Source: an uncultured Lachnospiraceae bacterium
GTDB lineage: Bacteria > Bacillota > Clostridia > Lachnospirales > Lachnospiraceae
DNA: 64,000 nucleotides
Direction of reading: 5' to 3'
Assembly: GCA_951801955.1 (NCBI GenBank)
Contig: CATOOV010000002.1
Location: forward strand, 62,001 to 126,000
Under the pieces are notes generated by a model that made no database searches, was not told where the DNA came from, and saw only the letters and a list, made by a program, of their open reading frames with translations. Of this stretch, positions 42,692 to 51,798 are shown one piece after another (the stretch's first letter is position 1; each line of letters starts with the position of its first letter). The translations under genes were made by a program, and so were the position numbers.

Positions 42692-43942
42692 ATGATGACA
42701 GTTGAGTTGATTTGTGTAGGGACAGAACTGCTTTTGGGCAATATTGTAAACACCAATGCGGCTTTTATCTCCGAAAAGTGTGCTATGCTGGGACTTTCCA
42801 TGTATTATCAGAGCGTGGTAGGAGATAATCCTGGTCGTTTGGAAAAACTGTTTGAAACAGCAATCGGACGTTCTGACATAATTATTTTGTCTGGTGGATT
42901 AGGGCCCACGCAAGATGATCTGACCAAGGAGACGGCAGCAAAAGTAATGGGAAAAACTTTGTTAGAAGACCAAAAAGCAAGAGAGGCAGTCAAGACGTTT
43001 ATGGAACGGCGTGACCGCACCATTTCAGATAATAATTGGAAACAAGCGATGGTACCGGAAGGATGTAAGGTACTGTACAATTCTAACGGCACGGCGCCAG
43101 GAATTATTATGGAGGAAGGAAATACAAGGGTAATCCTTCTGCCAGGTCCCCCAAACGAGTTAATTCCCATGTTTGAAGAGCAAGTATATCCTTATCTCCA
43201 TCAATTGCAGCCAGAAATTATCTGTTCCAAAATGATAAAATTATGCGGCATTGGAGAAAGTTTGGCAGAGACAAAAATTATAGATTTAATCGAGGAACAG
43301 TCCAATCCAACGGTGGCGCCTTATGCCAAGACAGGGGAAGTCCATCTGAGGATTACGGCAAGTGCAGAGAGTGAAGAAAAAGCATATCAACTGATCAGAC
43401 CCATGGAAGAAGAATTGAGACAGCGGTTTGGAACGCTGATTTACACAAATGATTCATCAGTGACATTGGAAATTGCTGTGTATCAGTTGTTAAAGGAATA
43501 CCATCTCACAGTAACCACTGCAGAATCCTGCACAGGAGGGCTCCTTGCAGGAAGGTTGGTCAATGTGCCAGGAATTTCAGAATATTTAAAAGAAGGATAT
43601 ATTACCTATTCCAATGAGGCAAAAGAGAAGCTTTTGGGAGTTCCGGCAGAAATATTGAAAGAATATGGGGCTGTCAGCGCACAGACCGCAGAGGCAATGG
43701 CAATGGGAGGTGCAAACGCAGCGGGTGCAGATTTATGTGTGTCTGTTACCGGAATTGCAGGACCAGATGGAGGGACAGAAGAAAAACCTGTTGGACTTGT
43801 ATATATTAGTTGTTTTTATAAGGGCAGAACCTATACAGAAAAAAACCAATACACTGGGAGCCGCAGCAGAATTCGGGAATATTCTGTGGCAAGTGCGCTG
43901 ACGTTGTTACGGAAAGTAATTTTAGACGAGATGGAAGAGTGA
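42692..43942 (+). CDS. cinA: CinA family protein (competence/damage-inducible; nicotinamide-nucleotide amidase)
   Basis: The N-terminal MoaB-like domain has ICVGTELLLGNIVNTNAAF and SGGLGPTQDDLTKE; the C-terminal amidase domain has TAESCTGGLLAGRL and VSVTGIAGPDGGT. The 416-residue length is normal. CinA proteins salvage pyridine nucleotides. The last codons (ATG GAA GAG TGA) lie inside leader-repeat copy 2, so the repeat supplies the C-terminal end and stop. Confidence 0.95.
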   Translation: MMTVELICVGTELLLGNIVNTNAAFISEKCAMLGLSMYYQSVVGDNPGRLEKLFETAIGRSDIIILSGGLGPTQDDLTKETAAKVMGKTLLEDQKAREAVKTFMERRDRTISDNNWKQAMVPEGCKVLYNSNGTAPGIIMEEGNTRVILLPGPPNELIPMFEEQVYPYLHQLQPEIICSKMIKLCGIGESLAETKIIDLIEEQSNPTVAPYAKTGEVHLRITASAESEEKAYQLIRPMEEELRQRFGTLIYTNDSSVTLEIAVYQLLKEYHLTVTTAESCTGGLLAGRLVNVPGISEYLKEGYITYSNEAKEKLLGVPAEILKEYGAVSAQTAEAMAMGGANAAGADLCVSVTGIAGPDGGTEEKPVGLVYISCFYKGRTYTEKNQYTGSRSRIREYSVASALTLLRKVILDEMEE

Positions 43943-44029
43943 AAGAATTTGTTAATCTTTCCACTAACTACCTGTTTGTACCCATAGGGCATGATGTGCT
44001 GAAAAACATACAGAATGGAGGAAACCATG
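43931..44029 (+). promoter_or_regulatory. Two-hairpin leader repeat, copy 2 (rsmD)
   Basis: Stem 1: AGTGAAAG with CTTTCCACT (one bulge). Stem 2: CTGT...ATGT with ACATACAG around the loop GCTGAAAA. The 5' side of stem 2 carries an 18-base insert (43976-43993) that forms its own CCC-ATA-GGG hairpin, leaving the pairing intact. It ends in GAATGGAGGAAACC and the ATG of rsmD. Confidence 0.72.
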
Positions 44030-44578
44030 AGAATCATAGCAGGAACGGCTAGAAGCCTGCCACTCAAGACGATTCCGGGAATGGAAACCAGACCCACCAC
44101 AGACCGGATAAAAGAGACATTATTTAATATATTGAATCCCTATCTCTTGGACTGCCAATTTCTGGACTTGTTCGCCGGAAGTGGACAGATAGGGCTGGAA
44201 GCAGTCAGCAGGGGCGCCTCAAAAGCAGTGTTTGTGGAAAACAACAAAAAAGCGGCAGCCTGTATCGAAGAAAATATAAATTTTACGAAATTTACAGATA
44301 ACTGCACCCTGCTTGTCAGGGATGCAGTGACTGCCATCTATCAGATGGAAGGAAGGGAACCGTTTGATCTGGTGTTTCTAGATCCTCCATATGGGAAAGG
44401 GTTGGAGGCAGATGTTTTACAGGCGTTAGCTGCAGCCAGCCTGCTTCATAAAGACAGCCTTATAGTAGTGGAAACTTCCCTGGATACGGATTTGTCATAT
44501 ACCCAGGAGTTGGGATATCAGATTACAAGAGAAAAAACTTATAAAAAAAATCAACATATATTTTTACGGTTACTATAA
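44027..44578 (+). CDS. rsmD: 16S rRNA (guanine966-N2)-methyltransferase RsmD
   Basis: ATG 44027 is used; the in-frame ATG at 44015 is part of the SD. Motifs: FLDLFAGSGQIGLEAVSRGA (SAM site) and VFLDPPYGKG (catalytic). It begins MRIIAGTARSLPL, as expected. RsmD-CoaD adjacency is common in bacteria. It is preceded by leader-repeat copy 2. Confidence 0.95.
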   Translation: MRIIAGTARSLPLKTIPGMETRPTTDRIKETLFNILNPYLLDCQFLDLFAGSGQIGLEAVSRGASKAVFVENNKKAAACIEENINFTKFTDNCTLLVRDAVTAIYQMEGREPFDLVFLDPPYGKGLEADVLQALAAASLLHKDSLIVVETSLDTDLSYTQELGYQITREKTYKKNQHIFLRLL

Positions 44579-44672
44579 AGCCTCCGTTTTGGGGTACGAA
44601 TTCGTGCAGTTTAAAATACTGCAGTCAGGGTACGACAGGAGGTTATTTCAGTAAGCCACATGAGGGCGACAT

Positions 44673-45152
44673 ATGAAGAGAGCGATTTATCCGGGCAGCT
44701 TTGATCCTGTGACATTTGGACATATTGATATGATTGAGCGTTCCGCTAGAATAGTAGATGAACTGGTAGTTGCAGTCTTAAATAATAGTGCAAAAAATCC
44801 ATTGTTTTCTGTAAAAGAACGTGTTAGTATGTTAGAGGAAATAACCCGTCATCTTCCAAATGTAAAGATTACGTTTTTCGATGGTCTTCTAATTGATTAT
44901 GCAAGGAAGATTGAAGCTACTATTATTATCCGCGGGCTTCGGGCGGTAACGGATTTTGAATATGAACTGCAGATTGCCCAGACCAATCGGATTATTAGTG
45001 CGCAGGTAGATACGATATTCCTGACTACCAGTTTGGAATATGCATATTTGAGTTCGACGATTGTGAAGGAGGTTGCATCCTACGGAGGAGACATTTCTCG
45101 TTTTGTACCAAGACAGTTGATGGAAAGAATTTATGAAAAATATAAGAATTAA
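44673..45152 (+). CDS. coaD: Phosphopantetheine adenylyltransferase
   Basis: The nucleotidyltransferase motif is [19 protein letters not shown], with [19 protein letters not shown] and the [15 protein letters not shown] end. CoaD makes dephospho-CoA. The length of 159 residues is normal. The 94-base gap before it holds a TGCAGT/ACTGCA hairpin (44605-44623) and a CCTCC/GGAGG pairing. Confidence 0.96.
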   Translation: MKRAIYPGSFDPVTFGHIDMIERSARIVDELVVAVLNNSAKNPLFSVKERVSMLEEITRHLPNVKITFFDGLLIDYARKIEATIIIRGLRAVTDFEYELQIAQTNRIISAQVDTIFLTTSLEYAYLSSTIVKEVASYGGDISRFVPRQLMERIYEKYKN

Positions 45153-45165
45153 GGAGTAGTTGTTT

Positions 45166-45783
45166 ATGAGTAGCAGAATCGAGCAGGCAATTGATGAAAT
45201 TGAAGACTTCATTGAGAACTGTAAATATCAGCCGCTTTCCAATACGAAAATTGTTGTAAACAAAGATGAACTGGGAGATTTATTAGCAGAACTTCGACGA
45301 CGGACACCGGATGAGATCAAGCGTTATCAAAAGATGATCAGCAATAAGGAAGCGATTCTCGCAGACGCAAAGGCAAAGGCAGACGCCATTATCTCACAGG
45401 CAGAAGCTAAGACAAAAAACCTGGTCAATGAACATGAGATTATGATGCAGGCTTATGCCCAGGCGAATGAGGTGGTAATGATTGCCAGAGACCAGGCACA
45501 GGAAATTTTGGATAATGCGGCAAATGATGCGCATGAAATCCGAATGGGCGCCATTCAGTATACAGATAACATGTTAGCGAATATAGAAGAAATTATTGCA
45601 AATGCCATGGAAACCAGTAGGGCAAGGACAGAAAATTTATTAAATTCCCTTCAGGGTTGTTATGAAGAGATAGATATTAATCGCAGAGGGCTTCCCACAG
45701 ATTACGACGAAGCAGCCCCGACACAGAAAGAAGAAGCTGCTCCAGAAGAATCCATGTTACATAATATAGATAACCAATATTGA
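45166..45783 (+). CDS. Coiled-coil protein of unknown function next to coaD
   Basis: ATG 45166 follows AAGGAG; an in-frame TTG six bases earlier is not preferred. The 205-residue product has an N-terminal segment (IEQAIDEIEDFIENC) and a long alanine-rich coiled coil at ~60-160 (ILADAKAKADAIISQAEAKT), resembling DivIVA-like or ATPase-subunit-H-like helices. No catalytic motif is visible. It sits 13 bases after coaD and is probably in its operon. Its 3' end is one base from the convergent ylbJ-like gene. Confidence 0.7.
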   Translation: MSSRIEQAIDEIEDFIENCKYQPLSNTKIVVNKDELGDLLAELRRRTPDEIKRYQKMISNKEAILADAKAKADAIISQAEAKTKNLVNEHEIMMQAYAQANEVVMIARDQAQEILDNAANDAHEIRMGAIQYTDNMLANIEEIIANAMETSRARTENLLNSLQGCYEEIDINRRGLPTDYDEAAPTQKEEAAPEESMLHNIDNQY

Positions 45784-45784
45784 T

Positions 45785-46699
45785 TTAATTTACCAGCAGA
45801 ACAGCCAGAAGAACAGAGACGGCTGTTCCCATAACCTTTATCTTAAGATAGGGGAACATGGAAAAACCTGTGTCTTTTACCATGGAAGCAGTTTGAGCAA
45901 AGCCGGATAGCCCACCAAATGCTGTAAATGCTATCATCAGTGGATAGGAAAGCCGAAATCCCAATGCCTGGTTCGCAGTATAAGAAATTCCATTGGTAAT
46001 TTCTGTAAATCCAATGATTAGGCACTTTAACACAGGGCTTTTTATGGGAAGCAGCGTAGTCATTTGTGCAAGTATGGCAAATATCATGATATAACCGCCC
46101 AGCTTTGCCAGTGTCTCAAATCCGTTCATAATGCCGGCATCTATGAGTTGAAAGTTCATGGATGTCGCTTTTTTTTCTGACTCTTCCATTGGAGCAATAA
46201 AACGCTTGTTTCGATTCCAGAGCATATAGAACACCAATGGAGGGACATACAGGATTAGATATGTAGCGATCCGTATTTGCGGCATATTAAGGCTTTCATT
46301 TAATATAAAACTTCCAATAAATATGGGGCTGATATTATTGCAGACACAGAACAGCCTCTGTCCCTCTTCTTTGGACATTTTTCCAGACAGGACCAAATCT
46401 GCTGTAATCTTGCTTCCCATGGGAAATCCAAAAAGCAGCCCTGCAGTAAGGGGAAAGATGCCAGCGCTGCTGATTGGGAATAGATGCTTTAAAATACGAT
46501 GTACAGCAAGGGCAAAGCGGTCTAAAATCCCAGACTGGATGAAGATATAGGAAAGTATGGAAAAAGGCAGCAATGTTGGAAGCATTTTTTCATACCAGAG
46601 ATTTAAACCTATGGAAGCCGCCTGAACGGATTCAGCAGGAAATCCCAGAATATAAAACAAAAATCCGATTAAAATAATAAGGTACATGATTTTTTTCAT
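45785..46699 (-). CDS. ylbJ: YlbJ-like sporulation membrane protein (nucleoside-recognition family)
   Basis: A 304-residue polytopic protein with the family motifs YEKMLPTLLPFSILSYI, GLLFGFPMGSKITADL, CNNISPIFIGSF and AFTAFGGLSGFAQTASM. YlbJ is a sporulation membrane protein in Bacillus and contains the GATE/nucleoside-recognition fold; the transported molecule is not settled. The SD is weak. It faces the coaD operon with a one-base gap and no visible terminator. Confidence 0.85.
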   Translation of the reverse strand: MKKIMYLIILIGFLFYILGFPAESVQAASIGLNLWYEKMLPTLLPFSILSYIFIQSGILDRFALAVHRILKHLFPISSAGIFPLTAGLLFGFPMGSKITADLVLSGKMSKEEGQRLFCVCNNISPIFIGSFILNESLNMPQIRIATYLILYVPPLVFYMLWNRNKRFIAPMEESEKKATSMNFQLIDAGIMNGFETLAKLGGYIMIFAILAQMTTLLPIKSPVLKCLIIGFTEITNGISYTANQALGFRLSYPLMIAFTAFGGLSGFAQTASMVKDTGFSMFPYLKIKVMGTAVSVLLAVLLVN

Positions 46700-46749
46700 A
46701 GTTTATTTTATGAACCAGTCACATAAATATACCAATATAGGAGGTTATC

Positions 46750-48204
46750 ATGAAAATTTGTGAACAATTAGAACCACAAAAAGTATTTTCATTTTTTGAG
46801 GAAATTTGCCAGATCCCCCATGGCTCACGAAATACTAAGGAGATCAGCGACTACTGTGTTGCATTTGCCAAGTCCCGTGGTTTGAAGTATATTCAGGACG
46901 AGAATAATAATGTGATTATTTTTAAAGATGCTTCCCCAGGGTATGAAAATGCAAAACCGGTAATTATCCAAGGGCATATGGATATGGTATGTGAAAAAGA
47001 ACCAGATGTGGAGATTGATTTTGAGAAAGATGGGCTTATGTTATATGTAGATGGGGATTTTTTGAAGGCACGTGGAACGACTCTTGGAGGAGATGATGGA
47101 ATTGCACTTTCTTATGCCTTTGCCATATTAGATGATGATTCCCTGTGCCATCCTCCTCTTGAAGTAGTGATTACAGTAGATGAAGAAATTGGGATGCTGG
47201 GGGCTGAAGCCATTGACATTTCCATGTTAAAGGGAAAAAAACTTTTGAATATTGATTCTGAGGAGGAAGGCATTTTTCTTACAAGCTGTGCTGGGGGGCT
47301 GCAGGCAGATTGCCGTCTTCCGGTATCAAGGATAGAAGCAGAAGGAATTTGTTATGAAATCCAAGTCACAGGACTGCAAGGAGGGCATTCTGGCGTTGAG
47401 ATTCATAAAGAACGCGGAAATGCCATTGTACTATTAGGAAGGGTGTTGGATTCCCTGAGCAGTGAAATCCCATTTGCGATAGACCATTTAGAAGGCGGAT
47501 TAAAAGATAATGCGATTCCAAGGGAGACAAAGGCAGTTATTCTTCTGGAGTCTGACGAATTGGAAGCAAAACTGGCACAGCAAATCAGTAAATTGGAACA
47601 GGAATTGAAAAAAGAATTTCAGACTTCTGATCCAGAGATAGCCCTTTTATGTAAAAAGTTAGGGCAGGGTAAGAAGTCTGTCTTGCACAGGTCCTCCGCT
47701 GTCAAAACTTTGTTCCTGCTGCGCACAATGCCCAATGGCGTACAGCACATGAGCATGGACGTGGAGGGATTGGTGGAAACCTCTTTGAATGTTGGAATTA
47801 TGAAGATGTCACAGGATATGTTGCTTTTGTGTTTTTCCGTGAGGAGCAGTGTCACCAGCCGAAAATATGAGTTGGCAAACCGCCTCAAATTCCTTTTTGA
47901 ATTTTTGGGCGGCGAGGCTGTAATTGGCGGAGATTATCCGGCGTGGGAGTATCATGCAAATTCCCCGTTGCGGGAACTGATAACAGGGACATATCGTGAC
48001 TTATTTGGCAAAGAGCCAAAGATAGAGGCAATCCACGCTGGTTTGGAATGTGGAATTTTATCAGGAAAAATTTCAGAATTGGACTGCATCTCTTTTGGAC
48101 CAGATATTTTCGATATTCATACACCAAAAGAGCGGTTAAGCATTTCCTCTACAGAAAGAGTCTGGAAACTTCTTGTAGAATTTTTGAAACGATCTAACGA
48201 ATAA
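46750..48204 (+). CDS. pepD: Aminoacyl-histidine dipeptidase (M20C, PepD-like)
   Basis: Zinc-ligand motifs are in the usual order: IQGHMDMVCEK, TTLGGDDGIALSYA, VDEEIGMLGA and, at the C-terminus, IHAGLECG. The 484-residue length is normal for PepD. It cleaves Xaa-His and other dipeptides in the cytosol. AGGAGG precedes the ATG. It is followed closely by an M23 peptidase gene. Confidence 0.93.
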   Translation: MKICEQLEPQKVFSFFEEICQIPHGSRNTKEISDYCVAFAKSRGLKYIQDENNNVIIFKDASPGYENAKPVIIQGHMDMVCEKEPDVEIDFEKDGLMLYVDGDFLKARGTTLGGDDGIALSYAFAILDDDSLCHPPLEVVITVDEEIGMLGAEAIDISMLKGKKLLNIDSEEEGIFLTSCAGGLQADCRLPVSRIEAEGICYEIQVTGLQGGHSGVEIHKERGNAIVLLGRVLDSLSSEIPFAIDHLEGGLKDNAIPRETKAVILLESDELEAKLAQQISKLEQELKKEFQTSDPEIALLCKKLGQGKKSVLHRSSAVKTLFLLRTMPNGVQHMSMDVEGLVETSLNVGIMKMSQDMLLLCFSVRSSVTSRKYELANRLKFLFEFLGGEAVIGGDYPAWEYHANSPLRELITGTYRDLFGKEPKIEAIHAGLECGILSGKISELDCISFGPDIFDIHTPKERLSISSTERVWKLLVEFLKRSNE

Positions 48205-48215
48205 AAAAGGGGCTT

Positions 48216-49055
48216 ATGAAATTTTGTAAAAAGGCAGTGATCCATTTATTGGCTATTACCGCAATCCTCTGTTTTATTACCACGCTGACCGGGCATATAC
48301 AGGAGATTGCAAAGATCACCCACCTTTTGGATGAAGAAGATACCATAGGACTTTTGCGCCAACAGCAAGTTCCAACAGAACAATATAAGGAATTTCAGAA
48401 ATATGAGAAAAAATCTGATTTTTCCAGATATGATTACCTTGTTGCGCATATTTTAACGGAAAAAACAAAAAAAAAGGAATTGGATGAATACCTGCAACTG
48501 TTATACCAATATCATTCCCAGGGGATTCGAAATATGAAAAAGCTGGAATATGCTGTTTGGAAAGACCTGGAATACTTTCCAATTCCGCTTTCCAAATCAG
48601 AGAATGGTTTGACCACTTCATTTGAAAATTCATGGCTGTTTGATCGAAATTTTGGTGGAAACCGGGGGCATGAAGGCACTGATATTATGGCTTCCCAGAA
48701 TGAACGGGGACGCTATCCAGTGATCAGTATGACAGAAGGTGTAATCGAAAAGGTTGGATGGCTGGAACTGGGAGGCTACCGTATTGGCGTCCGTTCTCCC
48801 AACGGAGGTTATTTTTACTATGCACATCTGTATGATTATGCCAAAGATTTTCAGGTAGGAGACGAAATAAAAGCTGGAGAGCTGCTTGGTTTTATGGGAG
48901 ACAGCGGATATGGGGCAGAAGGAACAGTAGGAAAATTTGCAGTCCATTTGCATGTTGGAATTTATATCAATGATGAGGCAGGCAAGGAGATTAGTGTCAA
49001 CCCCTATTGGGTATTAAAGTGGATGCAGCCGAAGCGATTGTATTATAACTATTGA
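48216..49055 (+). CDS. Membrane-anchored M23 (LytM) family peptidase
   Basis: An N-terminal anchor (AVIHLLAITAILCFITTL) and a helical stretch come first, then the LytM domain (~150-275) with zinc ligands in RGHEGTDIMA and VHLHVGIYI. It probably cuts peptidoglycan cross-links outside the membrane; members next to sporulation genes act in engulfment, but that is not shown here. It lies 11 bases after pepD. Confidence 0.88.
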   Translation: MKFCKKAVIHLLAITAILCFITTLTGHIQEIAKITHLLDEEDTIGLLRQQQVPTEQYKEFQKYEKKSDFSRYDYLVAHILTEKTKKKELDEYLQLLYQYHSQGIRNMKKLEYAVWKDLEYFPIPLSKSENGLTTSFENSWLFDRNFGGNRGHEGTDIMASQNERGRYPVISMTEGVIEKVGWLELGGYRIGVRSPNGGYFYYAHLYDYAKDFQVGDEIKAGELLGFMGDSGYGAEGTVGKFAVHLHVGIYINDEAGKEISVNPYWVLKWMQPKRLYYNY

Positions 49056-49149
49056 AATTTTGCGTTATTTGATTTTGCCAGCATAGCAAAGCCGTGCCTT
49101 GCAGCAAGGACTCTGTCTTGAATATAAGCAAAAATGGGAAGGAAGAGAG

Positions 49150-49905
49150 ATGCAGTTACGATTGGATAAGTACCTGGCAGATATGGGGATTGGAACCCGC
49201 AGTGAAGTAAAACAGTACATACGCAAAAAATTGATTCAGGTTAATGGGCAATTACCCTGTGGTCCAGAACAGAAAGTGGTTCCTGGACAGGACCATATTA
49301 TTTTCCAGGGCAAAGAAATCATATACTTGGATTATGAGTATTTTATGTTCCATAAGCCCCAAGGCTGTGTCTGTGCAACTATGGATCCAAAGTATCCAAC
49401 GGTGCTGGATTACATTACAGAGAAAAACCGGAAGGATTTATTTCCGGTAGGCAGGCTGGATCTAGATACGGAAGGGCTTTTGCTGATTACAAATGACGGT
49501 GCTTTATCCCATAACCTGCTGGCGCCGGGCAGGCACGTGCCCAAGACTTATTATGCAAGAGTGGAAGGAAATGTGACCCAGGAAGATGTAAAGTGTTTTC
49601 AAGATGGAGTGGATATTGGGGAAAAACGTAATACCCTGCCTGCACAACTGCATATTTTATCTTCCATCCAACAACCTCCAGACACAGAAAATTGGATTTC
49701 AGAAATACAACTGACCCTTACAGAAGGCAAATATCATCAGGTAAAGCGGATGTTTGAAGCTGTGGGAAAGAAAGTTCTTTATCTAAAGCGAATTTCTATG
49801 GGGAAATTAAAACTGGACGATTCTCTTCAGCCTGGAGATTATCGGAGGCTTACCGAAGAAGAAATTTATTTGTTAAAAAACCATTTTGAAAGGAGAAGGC
49901 TATGA
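49150..49905 (+). CDS. 16S rRNA pseudouridine synthase, RsuA family
   Basis: ATG 49150 (GGAAGGAAGAG upstream) is preferred to a longer frame from 49099. The N-terminal S4 domain (MQLRLDKYLADMGIGTRSE) is followed by the catalytic motif GRLDLDTEGLLLITND. The C-terminal segment EGKYHQVKRMFEAVGKKV is typical of RsuA. The 251-residue enzyme would isomerise a uridine, probably U516, of 16S rRNA. It overlaps the DegV gene by ATGA. Confidence 0.92.
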   Translation: MQLRLDKYLADMGIGTRSEVKQYIRKKLIQVNGQLPCGPEQKVVPGQDHIIFQGKEIIYLDYEYFMFHKPQGCVCATMDPKYPTVLDYITEKNRKDLFPVGRLDLDTEGLLLITNDGALSHNLLAPGRHVPKTYYARVEGNVTQEDVKCFQDGVDIGEKRNTLPAQLHILSSIQQPPDTENWISEIQLTLTEGKYHQVKRMFEAVGKKVLYLKRISMGKLKLDDSLQPGDYRRLTEEEIYLLKNHFERRRL

Positions 49906-50780
49906 AAAAAGTTGGAATTATTACGGACAGCCACAGCGGTATTACGCAGAAACAGGCTGAGGAGCTTGGAATATTTGTCCTTCCTATGCCCTTTTATTTT
50001 GGGGAAGAATGTTACTATGAAGATGTCACGTTAAGCCGGGAGGAATTTTTTGAAAAACTCAATTCTGGCATAAGAGTTTCAACCTCACAGCCTTCTCCCG
50101 CAGATGTAATGAAGATATGGGATGATGGATTGAAACAATTTGAGCAGATTGTATATATTCCAATCAGCAGTGGCCTTAGCGGTTCTTGTGCCAGTGCATC
50201 CAGTCTTGCACAAGAGGAACCCTATAAAGATAAAGTATTTGTGGTAGACAATGGGAGGGTATCTAGCCCATTGCACCGCTCAGTTCTGGATGCTCTGGAG
50301 CTTGCCGACGAGGGGTATCAGGGGGCAGAAATTCAGGAAATTTTAGAAGCTGCACGAGATAAAATGGTAATTTATGTAGCGGTAGAGACATTGGCACATC
50401 TAAAAAATGGAGGGAGGATTTCCCCAACTACAGCCGCATTGGGAACTGTATTGAACATAAAACCTGTCTTAAAATTCGATGTGGGAACGCTGGACGCTTT
50501 TAAAAAATGCCGTGGCTTTGCCAATGCCAGAAAGACTATGCTCGCGGCTATGCGCCACGACCTGGAAACTACATTTCATGAATGGTATGAAAAAGGAGAA
50601 GTGTCTCTTTTGGCTGCTTCCAGCTCTTCGCCAATGGTTACGCAAGAATGGCTTGCAGAAATTCAGGAGGCTTTCCCAGATATGGAGGTTATGTGTGACA
50701 ACCTTTCCCTTGGGGTTTCCTGCCATATCGGACCAGGAGGTCTTGGAATTGGATGTAGCTGCCGTCCAAAAAGAAAGTGA
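49902..50780 (+). CDS. DegV-family fatty-acid-binding protein
   Basis: A 292-residue protein with DegV motifs: ITDSHSGITQKQAEELG, SREEFFEKL, STSQPSPADV and YIPISSGLSGSCASAS. DegV/FakB proteins carry fatty acids for phosphorylation by FakA. Translation is coupled to the upstream pseudouridine synthase (ATGA). The 194-base gap after it contains an 8-base inverted repeat GTATCTCA/TGAGATAC spaced by ~70 bases and no gene. Confidence 0.93.
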   Translation: MKKVGIITDSHSGITQKQAEELGIFVLPMPFYFGEECYYEDVTLSREEFFEKLNSGIRVSTSQPSPADVMKIWDDGLKQFEQIVYIPISSGLSGSCASASSLAQEEPYKDKVFVVDNGRVSSPLHRSVLDALELADEGYQGAEIQEILEAARDKMVIYVAVETLAHLKNGGRISPTTAALGTVLNIKPVLKFDVGTLDAFKKCRGFANARKTMLAAMRHDLETTFHEWYEKGEVSLLAASSSSPMVTQEWLAEIQEAFPDMEVMCDNLSLGVSCHIGPGGLGIGCSCRPKRK

Positions 50781-50974
50781 AGAAGGAATTCCTTTTCACC
50801 GATATAAATATTATACAAGACACAAGTACAGGACGCTAGGAATTATAAAAGCAGAGTGTATCTCATATGAGGATCCTGGCACACCACAGATATAAATTTG
50901 TTTACCCATCACCCTATGGAAGCGGGGCATATCTTATCTGAGATACCTAAAATAAGTTTTAGGGAGGTGCAAAT

Positions 50975-51793
50975 ATGTTACCAGTAATCGGAACGGTCCA
51001 TAATGCTGTGAAATTGGCAAAGCTGGATCGGGAATGGCAGCAAAAGAAGGAAAAAGAAGAGAAGAAGAAATTAGTAGAAATGACTCCCCAGGAAAGGGAA
51101 CTCCATCGTTATCAGGAAGACCTGGCAAAAATGCGTGAGAGTAACCAGATGTCAGGGATTGATGCCAAAGTAAAATCAGGTGCAGACTTATCTCCAGAGG
51201 AACTGAAATATCTAAAAGAAAAAAAGCCGGAAGCTTATCGGGAATATCAGGAATTAAAACAGGAACAGGAGGCATATAAGGAAAAGTTGAAATCCTGCAG
51301 AACGAAAGACGAAGTAGACGAATTAAAATTTACAAAGTTAGGGGAATTTATGTCTTCTGCAAAAAAGATCAGCAGCAATCCCAATATTCCAAAAGCAAAA
51401 AAACTGGCGTTGATGGAGAAACTTTTGAAAAGAGCTGCAGGGATAGAAAAAATCCATATTGAGTTTACAAAGACAGTGCAATATCAGGAACTTCCCACAG
51501 AGGAGGAACTGACAGAGAAGGTGACAAAGAAAGCTCTTTTTGACGCTGTCCAACAGGAAGAACCAGTGGATATCAAACAGCAAGAAGTAGAATCGGAACC
51601 CGATTCGGACGCTGAGATGGGAGAGGATTTGAACATTGTCTTAAAACCTGAGCCTAAGAAGGAAAACAAAGAAACGAAAGATTTGAAGATAGATTTCAAA
51701 GCAGATTTTGATGAAGTATATTCATTTTTGAAAGATTATCTTACAAAAGACAGACCAATTGGATATGGTCTCGAATATCAAATGGAGCGATAA
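50975..51793 (+). CDS. Highly charged helical protein of unknown function
   Basis: AGGGAGGTG precedes the ATG. The 272-residue product starts MLPVIGTVHNAVKLAKLD and is strongly charged: a lysine/glutamate-rich coiled coil at ~20-110, then a linker (~175-240) rich in E, D, K and P, and a conserved-looking end (FDEVYSFLKDYLTKDRPIG). There is no signal peptide, membrane segment or catalytic motif. I do not recognise the family. It precedes the HAD gene by five bases, so the two are probably co-translated. Confidence 0.75.
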   Translation: MLPVIGTVHNAVKLAKLDREWQQKKEKEEKKKLVEMTPQERELHRYQEDLAKMRESNQMSGIDAKVKSGADLSPEELKYLKEKKPEAYREYQELKQEQEAYKEKLKSCRTKDEVDELKFTKLGEFMSSAKKISSNPNIPKAKKLALMEKLLKRAAGIEKIHIEFTKTVQYQELPTEEELTEKVTKKALFDAVQQEEPVDIKQQEVESEPDSDAEMGEDLNIVLKPEPKKENKETKDLKIDFKADFDEVYSFLKDYLTKDRPIGYGLEYQMER

Positions 51794-51798
51794 AAGTT

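Noticed and set aside
44581-44672. Riboswitch before coaD
   Set aside because: A TGCAGT/ACTGCA hairpin and a CCTCC/GGAGG pairing are present, but there is no match to a class I know, and the helices are short enough to arise by chance.
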